A DNA stretch of 64,000 nucleotides from Protonemura montana. Taxonomy: Eukaryota; Arthropoda; Insecta; Plecoptera; Nemouridae. Of the stretch, positions 42,531 to 54,288 are shown piece after piece (the first letter of the stretch is position 1; every line of letters begins with the position of its first letter). The translations under genes and the position numbers were made by a program. The notes under the pieces are model-generated. The model was not told the origin of the DNA. It searched no databases and worked only from the letters and a program-made list of their open reading frames with translations. The stretch lies in the NCBI GenBank assembly GCA_947568835.1, contig OX387612.1, positions 12,836,001 through 12,900,000 of the forward strand, in the 5' to 3' direction.

Positions 42531-44434
42531 TCCTATCGTCGCTATGCAACTTTTCGACGCATTTGATCGATGCTTTAGTGTGTTCTACCAAACCCAAACC
42601 CATCCGCATTACATTGTCGGCAACTATCGTAATAGAAATTTAAAAAAAATATTTTTGTTAAACTACCCTTTCAATTGTGTCGATGTCGCAGGTGTATAAT
42701 ATTCTATTCAGTGAAGCTCATGTACCAAATACCAGTATTTGGCAACCTTTAATGAAATGTGTGGGCACTGCATGAAAGAGAGGATTAACACTTGTTTCCT
42801 GCCCTTTTCATTTTAAAGTGGTGTCCGTGAGAAAATAGGTAAAATGTTCGTACAATGCCTCAGAGAGACCGAAAAAAGGGCTTGCTAGCAATTTATTTTA
42901 AGCAAACATTCGGACCGTGGCTTTGCGAACGTTATTTGCCCGCCAAATATCCCTGGCCGTGGACTACTCAAAAATATTGGAACCACTACAAAGATTTTTA
43001 ACTTTCCGTAACAGATTTCTGGTTGAAATTTTCTTGTAAGCACTATCTATATATTTTATCTCGTTGTTGTAGTGCTTCATGAATAGTGAACAAATACGTG
43101 TGCCTTATCTTCGTAATACACAGACAACATTTAAATCTTGAGAAGAGTAGTAGTACACAAGAAGTTGGGCTGCAATTGTTCACCCTTGCAATCAAATTAG
43201 GCAGTCGGTATAGGTACCATGTTGTAGGAAGAGTTAGCTATTTGTTGCGTCAAATCAACTAAATTGATAGAAATCGCAAAATTGTGCCTGGAAATAGACA
43301 ATGTAATACCTACTTCACAAAATCAGCAAAAAAAGGGTAGGTGAACTAATAGGGAATAAAAACAATTTTAAGTTGGCATTCTCGCGTATTATAGATAAAA
43401 TGGCGTTGATGAAAAATAGTAAATTTTCCGCCACTTCGTTGCACTGAAGTTGCATTACTACCGACAGGTTAATTAAGAAAATAGCAAGCGATTCGTTATT
43501 GTAGAAGCGTTTAGAAAAACAATGTGTCCATGCGCGTCAACTTTTGACGGAGATGTAGTGCCTAGAAGGTACAAATCATGCCGATTGACGCCCGAACATA
43601 ACTGAGCTACCGTTGTAAGCAAAGAAATCATCTGAGCCACGATACCGACGATACCTTCTAGTTTGTGAAATATAGCGGTGGCTTATGTTCCCACCTAAAT
43701 GTAAACATTTATATGTATTTGGAAATGCAAGCTAAAATTAATGTCAACTCTGGTAAACTTACTTACATCCACGTGACCGGCTGCTTCATGAAAACTTTGT
43801 CCCACGTGACACTGAACTGCCATCACTAAAACGCATATTTTTCTCGCAAGGAAATTACAACATCGATTATAGTCACTGGGTTTACATAAAATAATACCAA
43901 TTTAACACTGAAAGCAAACGTTGAGCGTTTGCAGGGAAGAGCGAAAAAACGCGCGCTTAAATGATTGTCGCGACCACCTCGCACTATTCGCCCCAGCGAC
44001 TGGCGTCCTGTTGCACCGCAATAGCTGAATTAAAGGCAACCTGCTAATAGCTACTATACCATCCCATTCCCATGCCATCTGGGACCTCACATTCGGCAAT
44101 GCCGAAGATCGAACCCAGATCTCAATTACTATTCTTGAGTTTTCTTCATACAGTACTACGCAGAAAGACGAGACTTGACATGCTAATTCTTATCGAATAG
44201 CATGGACAAAAACCTTCCATCCCTACGTCTGCATAGCTGTACCTAGTGTTAAATTAATATAATATCAAATGTATATATAATATATGTATATATAATAACA
44301 AATACAAATGAACAGAGCTGAAAACACAGAGGTCTCTGGATAGCCGATTGCATATGATCGACAGGGGAAAATCGCATTTTCGAGAGTATACTCAGCTTTG
44401 CTGGATTTCAGTGTGTTGCGTTCGCAAACAAGCA
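42531..44434. other. spacer upstream of the P-type transposase relic
   Basis: No THAP domain or other coding region recognised on either strand. A short palindrome GCAAACGTTGAGCGTTTGC lies at about 43913-43931. Confidence 0.35.
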
Positions 44435-44681
44435 GCTGCAACCAGGGACCCGAACCGAAATGATTAAAGGTTCTGGTTCCGGTTCCGGTTCCTAATTTTC
44501 TCAAATAAGGGTTCTGATTCCGGCTTTAAGTTTAAAAAGGTTCTGGTTCCACTTGATAAATAAAGCGTTATTTTTTTAAATTTTGCTGTTGTACAGGTTC
44601 AAGTTTTAGTGGTTTTTAGTGACACTTAGTTTTGTTTTTCCATCTGCCAGGGACAGGTCTTTTTCCTCACATTGGGTTTCA

Positions 44682-45478
44682 TATTCATATTCTTTATTCC
44701 GTAACACTATACAATATAGTATGGAACATGTCAAAAAAGTATAAAATAGTAAGGTATAAAATATATGTAAATCAAATATCAATTATAAATTTAGAGCTCA
44801 AGAAATTCTCTAATGGTATAAAATGGGTGATTAAGTAAAAATGACATAACAATACTTTTAAAGTTATTTGAAGTTGACCCCCTTGGCGTACATTCAGATA
44901 GTTTATTAAAAATTAAAGAACACATGTATTTAGGGTTTTTTTCGGAAAAACTAAGGTTCGTAGTAGGTAAAAATATTTTATTTTCTGATCGTGTAAAGTA
45001 GTTGTGTCTTTGTGAGACTAGAGGGAAAAGAACTCGATTGTTATTTACAAAGAGAGCTGCTTCTAAAATGTATATATTGATTACAGTTAAAATCTTCAGT
45101 TTTATAAAAAGATCTCGACATGGGTGGCGTCGGGGAACTCCAGCCAATTTCCGTACGGCCCTTTTCTGAAGAATGAGAACTCTTCTCGTTAGCGGATCAC
45201 AACCCCAAAATAAAATGCCATAGCTTAGTCTGGAATAGATTTGCGAATAATACACCAGCAGAGCTGCGTGAGAGCCAGCGACCCTTTTTACAATGGTTAT
45301 CATAAATATTGCAGTCCCTAGCGCTGAGCTAATAATTTTGATATGGGGTTCCCAACTAAGAGTTTCAGATAGCGTTCGTCCAAGAAATTTAGTGCTAACT
45401 TCTCTCTTCACCGTTCTGTTACCCAATTTGACCAAAGCACTCGAGTCTGGTGGCTTCCAGAAAGGGTGGAATTGAATG
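44682..45478 (-). mobile_element. 5'-truncated LINE with 9-bp target duplication
   Basis: Flanked by TGGGTTTCA at 44673-44681 and 45479-45487. Copy 1 of the hAT has the single, empty site near 34365-34375. The 797-bp insertion ends 3' in a short ATTCAT repeat tail. Confidence 0.9.
44791..45478 (-). pseudogene. LINE reverse transcriptase C-terminal region
   Basis: About 229 open codons without interruption: KFLGRTLSETLSWEPHI (thumb), RLSYGILFWGCDPLTRRVL, CRDLFIKLKILTVINIYIL and a C-terminus ending FYTIREFLEL. It lacks the catalytic RT blocks because of 5' truncation, so it cannot retrotranspose. The open frame extends beyond 45478 into hAT sequence only by chance. Confidence 0.88.
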
Positions 45479-46376
45479 TGGGTTTCAAAGCACACGAAGC
45501 CAGTTGCATAAAACATAGGGGTGTAACGAAGTCGTAATAATTTGTTTGATTCAATTTCTCTGCACCAGTAGAGTTACAGTGTACTACTATGTACGGAGTA
45601 AAAAAGGCAGGCTAGTCCATCTCTATAAGACAAAGCATGCACGACAAGGGGTTAGTTTGTTTGAGGCTTTCAAGTAAAAAATGTAAAGAAATGGATTTAC
45701 GGTTAGACTCTGATGGGGACAGGCAAAGGGTTATTTAACACTAGACATAAAATTAACTATAAACTGGATAAACCAGCTTTTCAAAATTATAAAAGGGGGC
45801 CCACCTATGCGGGTTGTGAGCTTTAGAGGGCATTGCCGGCGGATCTTCAAATCAAAAAGGACAAGAAATTCAAAATTGTGCTCAAGAATTTTCTACTTGA
45901 AAAATGTTTTTCTACTGTAAAAGATTTTTTATTGTTTAAGGTAGAGACAATGAAAAATTGTAGTGTAAATGTAAATATTATAGTACCTAAAAATGTTGCT
46001 ATAGATACATAAGACATATATGTTGTTTAAAATGCCTTGTGTTTTCCCCAAACAAAATCGTGGATACAAGATGAGTCAATGGATGTTTTCGGAACAAACC
46101 AGTGAAACATTTTTTTTTCGAGTGGAAAAATTAAAAACAAAAAAGTTGTAAACATAATAAGCAAATAATTTTAATCTGAATTTCTTAAATCTCAATATAA
46201 CTTCGGAACCTGTATGGAACCTTTAAGGAACCGAAAAGAACCCATGATTTAATAAGGGTTCCGGTTCTTGGAAATTAATAATAACGGTTCTGGTTCCGGT
46301 TTCGGTTCCAAGAAAATACGGGTTTTTTCGGGTTCCGGTTCCAGTTTCGGTTCCGGTTCGGGTCCCTGGTTACAAC

Positions 46377-47124
46377 CATGGGTGGCGTTGGTCTCCCTTT
46401 CTCACAAACACAAACACGCTCCGGAAACAGCTCCTGTCTTCATGATTTATTTAAATAACATGATTACAGCAAACTGTTTACACCGCACCACGTGGTAGGC
46501 GCCGTGTTTCTTCAGATTATAGCATTTTCAATCGCGTCGTGACGAGGAGGGGAGACCAAATGAGTCTTAGCGAGCCGTGTATGCCTGTCTCCAGAGCTCT
46601 CGTTTTCAACTCCTTCACCCAAGCGCGAAATTTTCAAGATACGCGGATGTCTCGAAATTGACTGACAAACCAGATTAAAATATAGTCATTCACTCACAAA
46701 AAAACTATTTCCCTAGCTTTTCTCCATCAGCTAACAGATCTGAGACTCTTTTCCTATTCAATAATGTTTTATGCCAAGCCCAAATAACCCATGCGACGGA
46801 AATTCTATCACTAGGCAGGCTGCTTCAAACATTTTGCAATTTGCTATGCAGTTACATAAAACAAGTGGTTATCATACAATATACCAACTTCTTTATGAGA
46901 GCGAAATAATACATTTTGATCAATGGCTTATATGGGCCTCTACGGGCCATTTTCAAAGGGATCGTTAAGTAACTAACGGTTATTTAAAATAAATAAACCA
47001 TCTAATTGGTTGTAGCCAAGCAAATAACAAGTTAACCAATAGCTACATTTTTAACGAGGCATTGAATAAGCGGTCCTGAGAAGGATAGATGCAGCCAAAC
47101 GGGGTCCATATCCAACCCATATGC
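46377..47124. other. spacer, nothing recognised
   Basis: No supported gene. Confidence 0.3.
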
Positions 47125-47564
47125 TTAAAGGGGCATTTACCCTTCAAAATTATTTTTTACCATAGATTCGTAACTGTAGTATGAGATGAAATTGACATAT
47201 TAAAAATAATTTTCTGAAAAAATGGATCTGCAATTAATTATCTAAGATTTGTGGCTTTTCGCGCGGCGCGATCTGCGAGCTGAGTACGATTCTCTTGTAG
47301 AGTCCTGTCTTTCCCTGCGGTCGCTCTGTTGGCCGGCAGCGTGTGCGCACACTTCCCCTCCAACCAGTCCGACTCGCATGCATTGCTAATGGTAGCGAGT
47401 TTAGCTGCGTTTTTTATAACGCGATATAGGTTATTTAAAATCTATTTTACACTAGAAAAACCGTTAATGTAACTTTTTAAAAGATTCAAAGAGACAGAAT
47501 ATTTAGATCAAATGTCAAACATTTGAGAGTTTTACACTTTCGTGTATAATTTTAATAATTTAAC

Positions 47565-47798
47565 ATGCCGTGTTGTTTCGTATTTGGCTGTTCAAATAAT
47601 GCCTTAAAGAATGAGGGAGCCTTTCCATCGTCTGGATTTCTAAAAGTGTTTCTTTATCGGTTCCCGAATAAAGATAAAAATCCAGATCAATTACAAAACT
47701 GGACTGATTTGTTGGCGAGAAAAGGCAATCCAACGATCCACAGTCGCGTTTGTTCCAATCATTTTTTGAAGTCGGATTTTAACGCAGATGCTTTGTAA
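47565..47798 (+). pseudogene. THAP zinc finger of Kolobok B transposase
   Basis: 77 codons from a genuine ATG at 47565. CCFVFGC near the start, FLYRFPNKD, and VCSNHF near residue 65 give the C2CH zinc ligands of a THAP finger, the part that recognises transposon ends. The frame stops at 47796, before the rest of the transposase. Either an intron follows or the stop is a mutation; downstream coding pieces are on the same strand. Confidence 0.85.
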
Positions 47799-47898
47799 CG
47801 AATGAGTGACCAAGTCACTTGAATCGAGGGGTACACTGTCAAGTGATATTCTCACCCCACTCATGGCAAAAGGCATCGATCCCTCGGAAACATAGCGA

Positions 47899-48960
47899 TT
47901 GCGACTGCTATGTTATTCCGCTGCTGTAAGTTTCCGCAATTTTCAACAGCTTGCTTACATTGTACAACTTGCGTTTTTCTCGGCGAAAACATACCACACC
48001 ATCATCAATAGCTATGTCAATGGTATAATAGCAAAAGTGTGGCATGAACACCGCCAAAGTAACATTGACAGCCTTTTGAACGATGAGGCTCCAGTGTGGC
48101 TGGCCGGAGACGGACAATACGACTCCCCTGGCTACTGTGGCAGGCTGCGAGCGCGTGTTATGGAGACTTCGCGACGGGGACCACGTGCCCATCGAGCTGA
48201 TGGCGACGGACCGACATCGCGGTATCGGCCTCCTAATGTGAACTACATTTCCCGAAGTGCATCACGAGTTCGACGTATAGCACCAAAAGCCTCCAAAAGA
48301 AAATACGTGCGCTAGAAAAAAAAACGCCTCAACTTGCAGAGTGGAAGCCAGCGATCAGTCACCATTTGTGGTTGTCGTCGATGACCTGTAAAAACAATGC
48401 CGACTTTCCTCGTTTACCGCTTTACATAATTGCTGAACCACGTGGTAAACATTCACTCTTGGACAGGCGGCACAATATACAATGAGTGTGCTCACCCCCC
48501 ACTCTCTGCCGACGATGTCAGAGTAAAGAAGTGGTTTAACCTAAGATCAGAAGCTTTTGCTAAATTGAAGGGAATAGTCGAGGATAAAACCTTCTTGAAA
48601 GATATTCGTCACGCCAGCAACTATTGCCATACTGGAGGACTCTAGGCATATCATAGCACTCGGCTAAAATGTTTACCCAAGCGGCTGCATTTTGGCTACG
48701 TAAGCATGCGTTTGCGGTCTATCATTGCTATTCTGGACCACAATAACAACGTAGGCAGGAAGGCAAAGTCGCAGAAAGCGCAATGTTCTAAAGTTTCTGC
48801 TAGGTGGGTATTGAAAAATGTTTACAAACTAAAAACATCAACATGGAAACGAGGTATCTTATCAGAGGTATTAGCTTGCTTCTTGCCGCCGGGGTTGAGT
48901 GATTTGCCCAGTGTGACAAAGCCAACTGATTAGCCCGCTAACATTGCTCCTGTACCCCGA
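47899..48960 (+). pseudogene. catalytic region of Kolobok B transposase, frameshifted
   Basis: Pieces in changing frames read a recognisable order: SAKTYHTIINSYVNGIIAKV, then VWLAGDGQYDSPGYCG (47.9-48.13 kb), then in the next frame RVMETLRDGDHVPIELMATD followed by RHRGIGLL, TFPEVHHEFDV, later HVVNIHSWTGG (48.44 kb), WFNLRSEAFAKLKGIV, FLKDIRHASNYCHTGG, and YVSMRLRSIIAILDHNNN (48.7 kb). GDG.YDSP, TDRH and FDVWH-like blocks are the probable acidic catalytic motifs of this family. At least three frameshifts and two stops make it non-functional. The Kolobok A copy preserves the part before GDGQFDSP but lacks the rest. Confidence 0.82.
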
Positions 48961-49166
48961 CCATCTCTTGAGGCCATTCGAAGAAATTACCAGACGCGAT
49001 ATCCCAACAAACAATCAGCTGATAGCGCGCAGGCCGGTCCTTCATCAGCAGAATAAAATAAGATCGCCTTGCTGACATTGATTGTTCCTAACAAGGCTAA
49101 GAACGTATTTAAAATATAATTGTTCGGTTGATCTCATCTTGTATGACTGCTTTCAGTTTAATTGCA

Positions 49167-49769
49167 CTAAAATTTAAAACTAATGCAACTTAGCGACTTC
49201 GGACTCATATATCTTCTCGGTTCAGTTCGGCGAAGTAGCCCACTGTTGTTTTCAGCTGATTCCATGAAACCAATATAGTTGCCAGCCGGATCGGGATAGC
49301 GCTTCCTTATCTTTTTTACAGCACAGGAGGGGACGACAATCCGGTTATTTTTGCCAATGGATTGCCACGAGTTAATCCAGCACACAAACTGTCGGTACGC
49401 TAAATGCCGCCAAAGATTGTTCGGAATAGGGTCTACTGCATACGACTTCTTTTTTTCTTTGTCTTTCGTGCTCAACAAAATATGATGTCGAAATATGTTC
49501 AACGATTCGGTTGACAAAATTATTGTAACAAATGTTCGGTGGTCAGTAATGCAAACATTGTCTTCTGACACTGTTTTTACGGCAGCTATTTCCATGCAGC
49601 ACACGCTCTCGTTGCCCGTTGACATTACTTCGCATTGTCCGCATTTACACCAACTATTCTTGTCACTTCTGTCACAAGCATTTTCATGAGACTCTATCTG
49701 TGATCTAGCAATGCCAGTCCATTCTTCCTCAGTATATTCTGGCTCAAACAAAACTCCAATGTTTGCCAT
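49167..49769 (-). CDS. P2X7-receptor C-terminal (ballast) domain protein encoded inside Kolobok B
   Basis: 200 codons from the ATG at 49769, open to 49167 without damage, unlike the neighbouring transposase. Domain landmarks in order: FEPEYTEEEW, WCKCGQC, ESVCC, VCITDHRTF, LWRHLAYRQFVCW, VVPSCAVKKIRK, and GNYIGF. The same order of WCxCGxC, CC, CIT..F, R..AYR, PSC...IR and GxYxGF is the zinc-binding cytoplasmic domain at the C-terminus of vertebrate P2X7 receptors, which in invertebrates occurs as stand-alone proteins. No membrane segment is present. The frame extends upstream through a candidate acceptor (GGTTTTAG at about 49808), so further 5' exons are likely. It is convergent with the transposase. 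Function is unknown; it may be a passenger or an accessory transposition protein. Confidence 0.85.
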   Translation of the reverse strand: MANIGVLFEPEYTEEEWTGIARSQIESHENACDRSDKNSWCKCGQCEVMSTGNESVCCMEIAAVKTVSEDNVCITDHRTFVTIILSTESLNIFRHHILLSTKDKEKKKSYAVDPIPNNLWRHLAYRQFVCWINSWQSIGKNNRIVVPSCAVKKIRKRYPDPAGNYIGFMESAENNSGLLRRTEPRRYMSPKSLSCISFKF

Positions 49770-49993
49770 CGAATAAATGTACGAATAGGCAAGTGTCACT
49801 GTGGGAACTAAAACCAAAGACCATAGATAGGGTTAAGATATGAGACTCTCTGTTGGTAAATTGCCGAACTGTTTTGGTGAAAATATGACAACTCCGTTTT
49901 GTGAAAATATGGCACCATTGCTTTTCGATACCTTTTTAAAAAATGCGGGAAATTTTGAACGGGAGTTTTGGTACCAGCCAGTTCGCTTGTTGC

Positions 49994-50135
49994 TGAATAC
50001 TTTTCCAAGTGACTTGATGAAACCAGTTTTTAAAATCATACAAAAATCTTTGTATTTAGAACTAAATACATTGATTTTTGTATGATTTTAGAAGCCGATT
50101 TCATCAAGTCACTTGGAGAAGTATTTTTCATTCTT
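49994..50135. repeat. imperfect inverted repeat in the putative intron of the ballast gene
   Basis: AAGTGACTTGATGAAACCAG and CAAAAATCTTTGTATTTA on the left are mirrored on the right by CGATTTCATCAAGTCACTT and TACATTGATTTTTGTATG. A hairpin of about 60-bp arms, MITE-like or a folded-back remnant. No clear duplication. Confidence 0.7.
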
Positions 50136-50428
50136 CCAAGACTTGAAATGAGCTGAACAATTGTGTTTGCTGTATAATAGGTACATTTATTATAGAAAAG
50201 TAAACTTTAAATAAGACATAATTAAAAAAATAGGAACTTATCTACCAATAGAGAATAATAATGTAAGTAGTTGGTAATCAGTTGATATTGAAGAATAGTT
50301 GCGTCTTTGGCAAAATAAAAATAGAAAGTGTTCAAAGTATAAAATCTAAGATAAATTATTATAAATAAAATATTGAACAGCTAAATGGTCTTAAATATTT
50401 AAAAAAAGAGTAATATTTTAACAAAATC

Positions 50429-50802
50429 CTAAGAAATAGGAACAATAAAAATATTGACGTCGTCTTGGTTATAATCGGTGTGGTCGATGTCAGGGAAATT
50501 TGATGTCTGGCCTGGTGATGTCGATGTATGTTGGCTGGTAGTCTTGGCCGGAACCGAGGCTACTGCAGCCGGATCTGAAACAACATAAAAGACAGTATAA
50601 AATCTACAGAAATGACTACTTGTAGAGACCTTTTCTGATCTTTTACTGCCGGGCAGTTGGCTTCGCACCAGCTGGTTGCCTGTCTTTCATGGCGTGGTTG
50701 CCCTTCTTGCAAAAGTGATGGATAATGACGCGGCAAAGGAGAGTAATCACTTTTACAGCCTAACGCCTGGCGGTAACGACCCTCAGGCATATAAAAGATA
50801 TT
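50429..50802 (-). other. candidate upstream exons of the ballast-domain gene
   Basis: An acceptor-like ATTTTTAG ends at 50803, followed by ATG at 50790 and about 54 codons (MPEGRYRQALG, Cys-containing), then a short GT-AG candidate intron (about 50629 to 50575, TTGTTTCAG end). The frames do not join cleanly across that intron, and whether these exons are spliced to 49808 is not shown. Further upstream a GTAAGTG donor lies at 51910-51904. Confidence 0.35.
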
Positions 50803-52560
50803 CTAAAAATAATTAATCGTATAACAAGCACTTAGGAAGGAGATTCAGGTAACTTCAAAAGTTAAGCGAAACAATTTTGTATGCAAATAAATAATTTGGC
50901 TGTAATGTAACTTAACTTGACTTTGGTAGTTGATCACTTGAAAACAAAACTATACCAGCCAGCAGCTTTTGCTGCTACTTAGTTTAACTTAAACTACTGG
51001 ACCCCTATTTACTAACGTGGTGCGTATTTGGTGTGGCTTTAAAAGTGCGGCTTTTGGCCGTCGACCGAACTCAGTTAAATCCGAAAGCCGCAAAGTTTTG
51101 TTTTCACCAACTATTTATATTTCGACCTAGCGCACAAAACGGTAAAATATCAACAAAATAGCTTATCGTTTACCAAGGCTGTCACACAAGTTAACGTCTC
51201 TTTAACCTCACTTCACCCAAATACGCAGCTGCATCAAGCTAGGTTTGAATGCCGCATTCGGGTTTGAAACCCACGGCTTCTGACAGTAAAAAAGTTAGTG
51301 AATAGCGGTCCTGGCCGGTTCTAAACAATGTAAACTTCACATATTAACCTAACTTTACATTGAAATTAATCGACACATCGGGTAACTAACCTACTAATAT
51401 AAATCGAACAACACCAAAAGACATAGCTAAATTAAAAGAGGGCATGGAAACTAATATAAAATAGTACTTCCTTTAGAATGCAGATGTTTAATCAGCACAC
51501 GACTGCGTCTCTCGTCTCTCCTTTGTTATTCATTACCTGAAAGAACGATACGATTAAAAAATATTACGATAACATAACAATAATGTTAGGTTATTGTAGG
51601 TAGCAGCAGTGATAAACTGAATGATTGAAAATAATAATTAGGATACTTAAATCGCCAAATTAACTGCACGGCAAAAACAAACGGGTAACTATTGCATTGG
51701 CAAATATTACATTGAGAAAAAAACAACGCATGGCTTCTTTAAAATCAGATAATGTAAACCGAAAAATACGCGCTTGGTACGGAAGATAAACAACATTTAA
51801 TTTCAAACGAAGATCAGCTACAAATGAACTACAACCCATACTAAAGTAATAATTAAATCAACAGTAGTATTCCTAAAATGCATGAACAGTAAAAAAACGT
51901 AGGCACTTACTTTATTTCAGCTAATTTCCTTCTTTTTCACAAATTCCGGCGTTGCGTCCGCCAACGAAAACAACGGCCATTTGCAATAACTTTGAATCAC
52001 AGAAGGCACCAGGATAACGACCAATCAGATCCACGGAAATTATGACGAATAGCGCTCGTAGCGCCTCTGTGAGCGGATGCCTCACAACACTCTGCCTCAA
52101 ATCCCCCTTACCAGCCTTCAGCCCCTTGACTAAAACGATGTAAACAAAGTATAATGAGACGGAGTCGCCAAAAGTCTATCCGATTTCTACCGATTCTCCC
52201 TTCGCTGCCGCTACGGCTCGGCCGTGGCACGCTAAGAGCGGCACTGCACGAAAATATGCAGCATGCTAATTACACACCTGCGGTAATTCGCTTACCGTGG
52301 CTAAACGAATAATTTTATCATAAAGCCAAATTAAATCAACACAGAGTACGGATGGAGGACTATGCTCAAATTATTTGAATTTTTTGTGATCAGAGGTTTG
52401 TCTAGGTGCTAGGGGTCGAAAAAGCACTACGGGTTATTTCTTAAGGGAGTATTTTTTCTAAGCACTCAAGCCGAAAAACGCGGACTTTGACAATTTCTGC
52501 AAGGATGGCCGTGGACAAAGGAGTTTTTTTTAGTCCATGTGCCATTATTAAATCTTGCAA
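50803..52560. other. right-hand non-coding part of Kolobok B
   Basis: AT-rich, no domain recognised. It would contain the promoter and leader of the minus-strand gene and subterminal transposase sites. Confidence 0.4.
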
Positions 52561-52603
52561 ATCCATGGTAAAAAATAATTTTGAAGGGTAAATGCCCCTT
52601 TAA

Positions 52604-54288
52604 GTATTCGTCTAAAAGTATTTACGGAATTCATAAAAGAAAATCCTACGTGTTTCAACCCACATTTTGGCGATTTTTCGCCGGCACTCGCGACCTCGCT
52701 TAACGAATGTACCTACGTACAGTCAAACACACTGCACATTTCATTGTTAGTAAATAGTAGGTATAACTAGTATTAACCAGTCGTAATTTGTGCAAATTAT
52801 TTATTAATATGTTTTCTGATCAACAAGCAACATCAATTGAAAATTAGTAGTGAGAATCGGCTGTTCGAATTGTACCGTCCTTCGGAAGGGACGTTAGGCG
52901 GTTTTCTGCTGCAACTGACTCCAGCTCAACTTTTCGTTTCTATGGGCTCGGTTTGGTTATTATTGTCTTCATGGCTTATGCTTTAGCATGAAAATGTGCC
53001 GTTTGAGGACCCAAGTTTCTTCTACAAATGCTAACTCAACCACTCAAGATAACCAATCCCAAAAATTAAAAATTGAAAAAAAATCGTCACAGACTTGAGT
53101 TACTCTTTTACCTACAACGCTCTCGCTTGTTATCATATCTTGAACGTGTGTGTCATGCAATTGTAGAGATGATTGCAACGCTGGATCTTTTGTTCTACTC
53201 GAAAGACTGGCAGCGGTGTCTTGGCGCTTATCGCGATAATAATCCCCTGCATCCTCATCACATAGTTCCGTCAATAGATTTTGCGTCTCTGGGTTTGGCA
53301 AGCCCGAGTCGAGTTTTCGTAGCGATTCACATTGTACTCATGCAGCAGATATATTCATATATATGCGAATCGCGAATATATATTTTTTTAATAATGTAAT
53401 AATATAAATTATATTATTGGCTATACATCCAATCTGACGCACGCACGTATTTCTTTAAAAAATGCTTAGCGTTGCCAAATGCTAACCATCACATTTCGGG
53501 AACCCAGTAAGGTTTAGTCAGTGATGAATTCATAACATTTTTAGTGGGGGTACGCAATAAAATTAACTATATTTGTAGTGAGCTGGAAGCGGTCAGATCT
53601 TCTAGGCGATTGCGCCGAAAGGAGAGAAAATAGGGGGTAGCCTCACGCAACATTTGAATCCAACGTTTGTTCTGGAGTAAATTTACGAGTAGACGGTAAA
53701 ATTAGGCTTTGAATTACTTGGTAAGAATATCATATTGAAATACGCCGCCCACTCATACCGCTGAAAGCCAGACACAGGAGTTAGTCTTTCAAATTGAATC
53801 TGAGATCACACACAATGTTTTAAAAAACGTTTGCAATATGACAGAAAGCAATCTTAAAAAAGCATATTTCACTAATTGCCTGGGAAGTTTGCACGAACAA
53901 AAGACTCCATTGGATTTCCCATTTTTTTCGTCAGCAGCCTTGTATTCGAAGTAAAAGCTCCACCATACAGCATCGAAAGCCAACGAAATCAAATCACACT
54001 ATGAACATTTATTAGGCTGGGATCTTCATAGAGGGGAAAAGTTATTGACATTTGAACTGCGCAAATTTGAGAAAAAATATTTGAAGAAATGGCTGTTGAG
54101 TAGAAATAAGTTGCGTATTTTGAGTATTTTTATATGTAAAGCATTGTGAGAATAAGCAAGAAATATAGGCACTTGAGTAAATTATGGAAAAGGTAAATAC
54201 AAATTTCAGACACAATTATTAAAGTAGCAAAGCGATTTTGGAGCACTTATAGCAATTGTAAAGTAATAACTGCTGGTTCACTTGTTGT
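52604..54288. other. spacer with a short fragment of the 10.2-kb SINE-like sequence
   Basis: 52875-52905 (TTGTACCGTCCTTCGGAAGG) matches 10255-10285 inverted. A minus-strand frame at 53044-53301 is open for 85 codons and ends near a GTAAAAG donor-like site, but I recognise no domain and its start is not ATG. Confidence 0.35.

Larger units (their letters stand above)
44443..46368. mobile_element. hAT-type DNA transposon B, copy 2 (inverted), with a LINE insertion
   Basis: Same termini as 30898-34714, inverted, with diverged 8-bp flanks GCTGCAAC and GTTACAAC (6 of 8 match). It lacks the 2.39-kb segment 31242-33634 of copy 1 (which includes hAT C) and the PLE insertion, and it carries its own LINE. 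Confidence 0.85.
47129..52599. mobile_element. Kolobok-type DNA transposon B, full-length with both ends, carrying a P2X7-ballast-like gene
   Basis: Left end AGGGGCATTTACCCTTCAAA and its continuation are mirrored at the right end over about 39 bp with one mismatch. TTAA flanks both sides (47125-47128 and 52600-52603). The element is 5,471 bp. Inside are a decayed THAP transposase on the plus strand (47565-48960) and a convergent minus-strand gene (49167-49769 or longer). The remaining right 1.8 kb is AT-rich with short open stretches and candidate exons. Confidence 0.9.

Noticed and set aside
46268-46498. Glycine/serine-rich ORF
   Set aside because: Encoded by the GGTTCC hexamers at the end of hAT copy 2.
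53044-53301. An 85-codon frame with possible donor, perhaps a transposase N-terminal exon
   Set aside because: Start codon is TTG, no domain recognised and no companion exons found.
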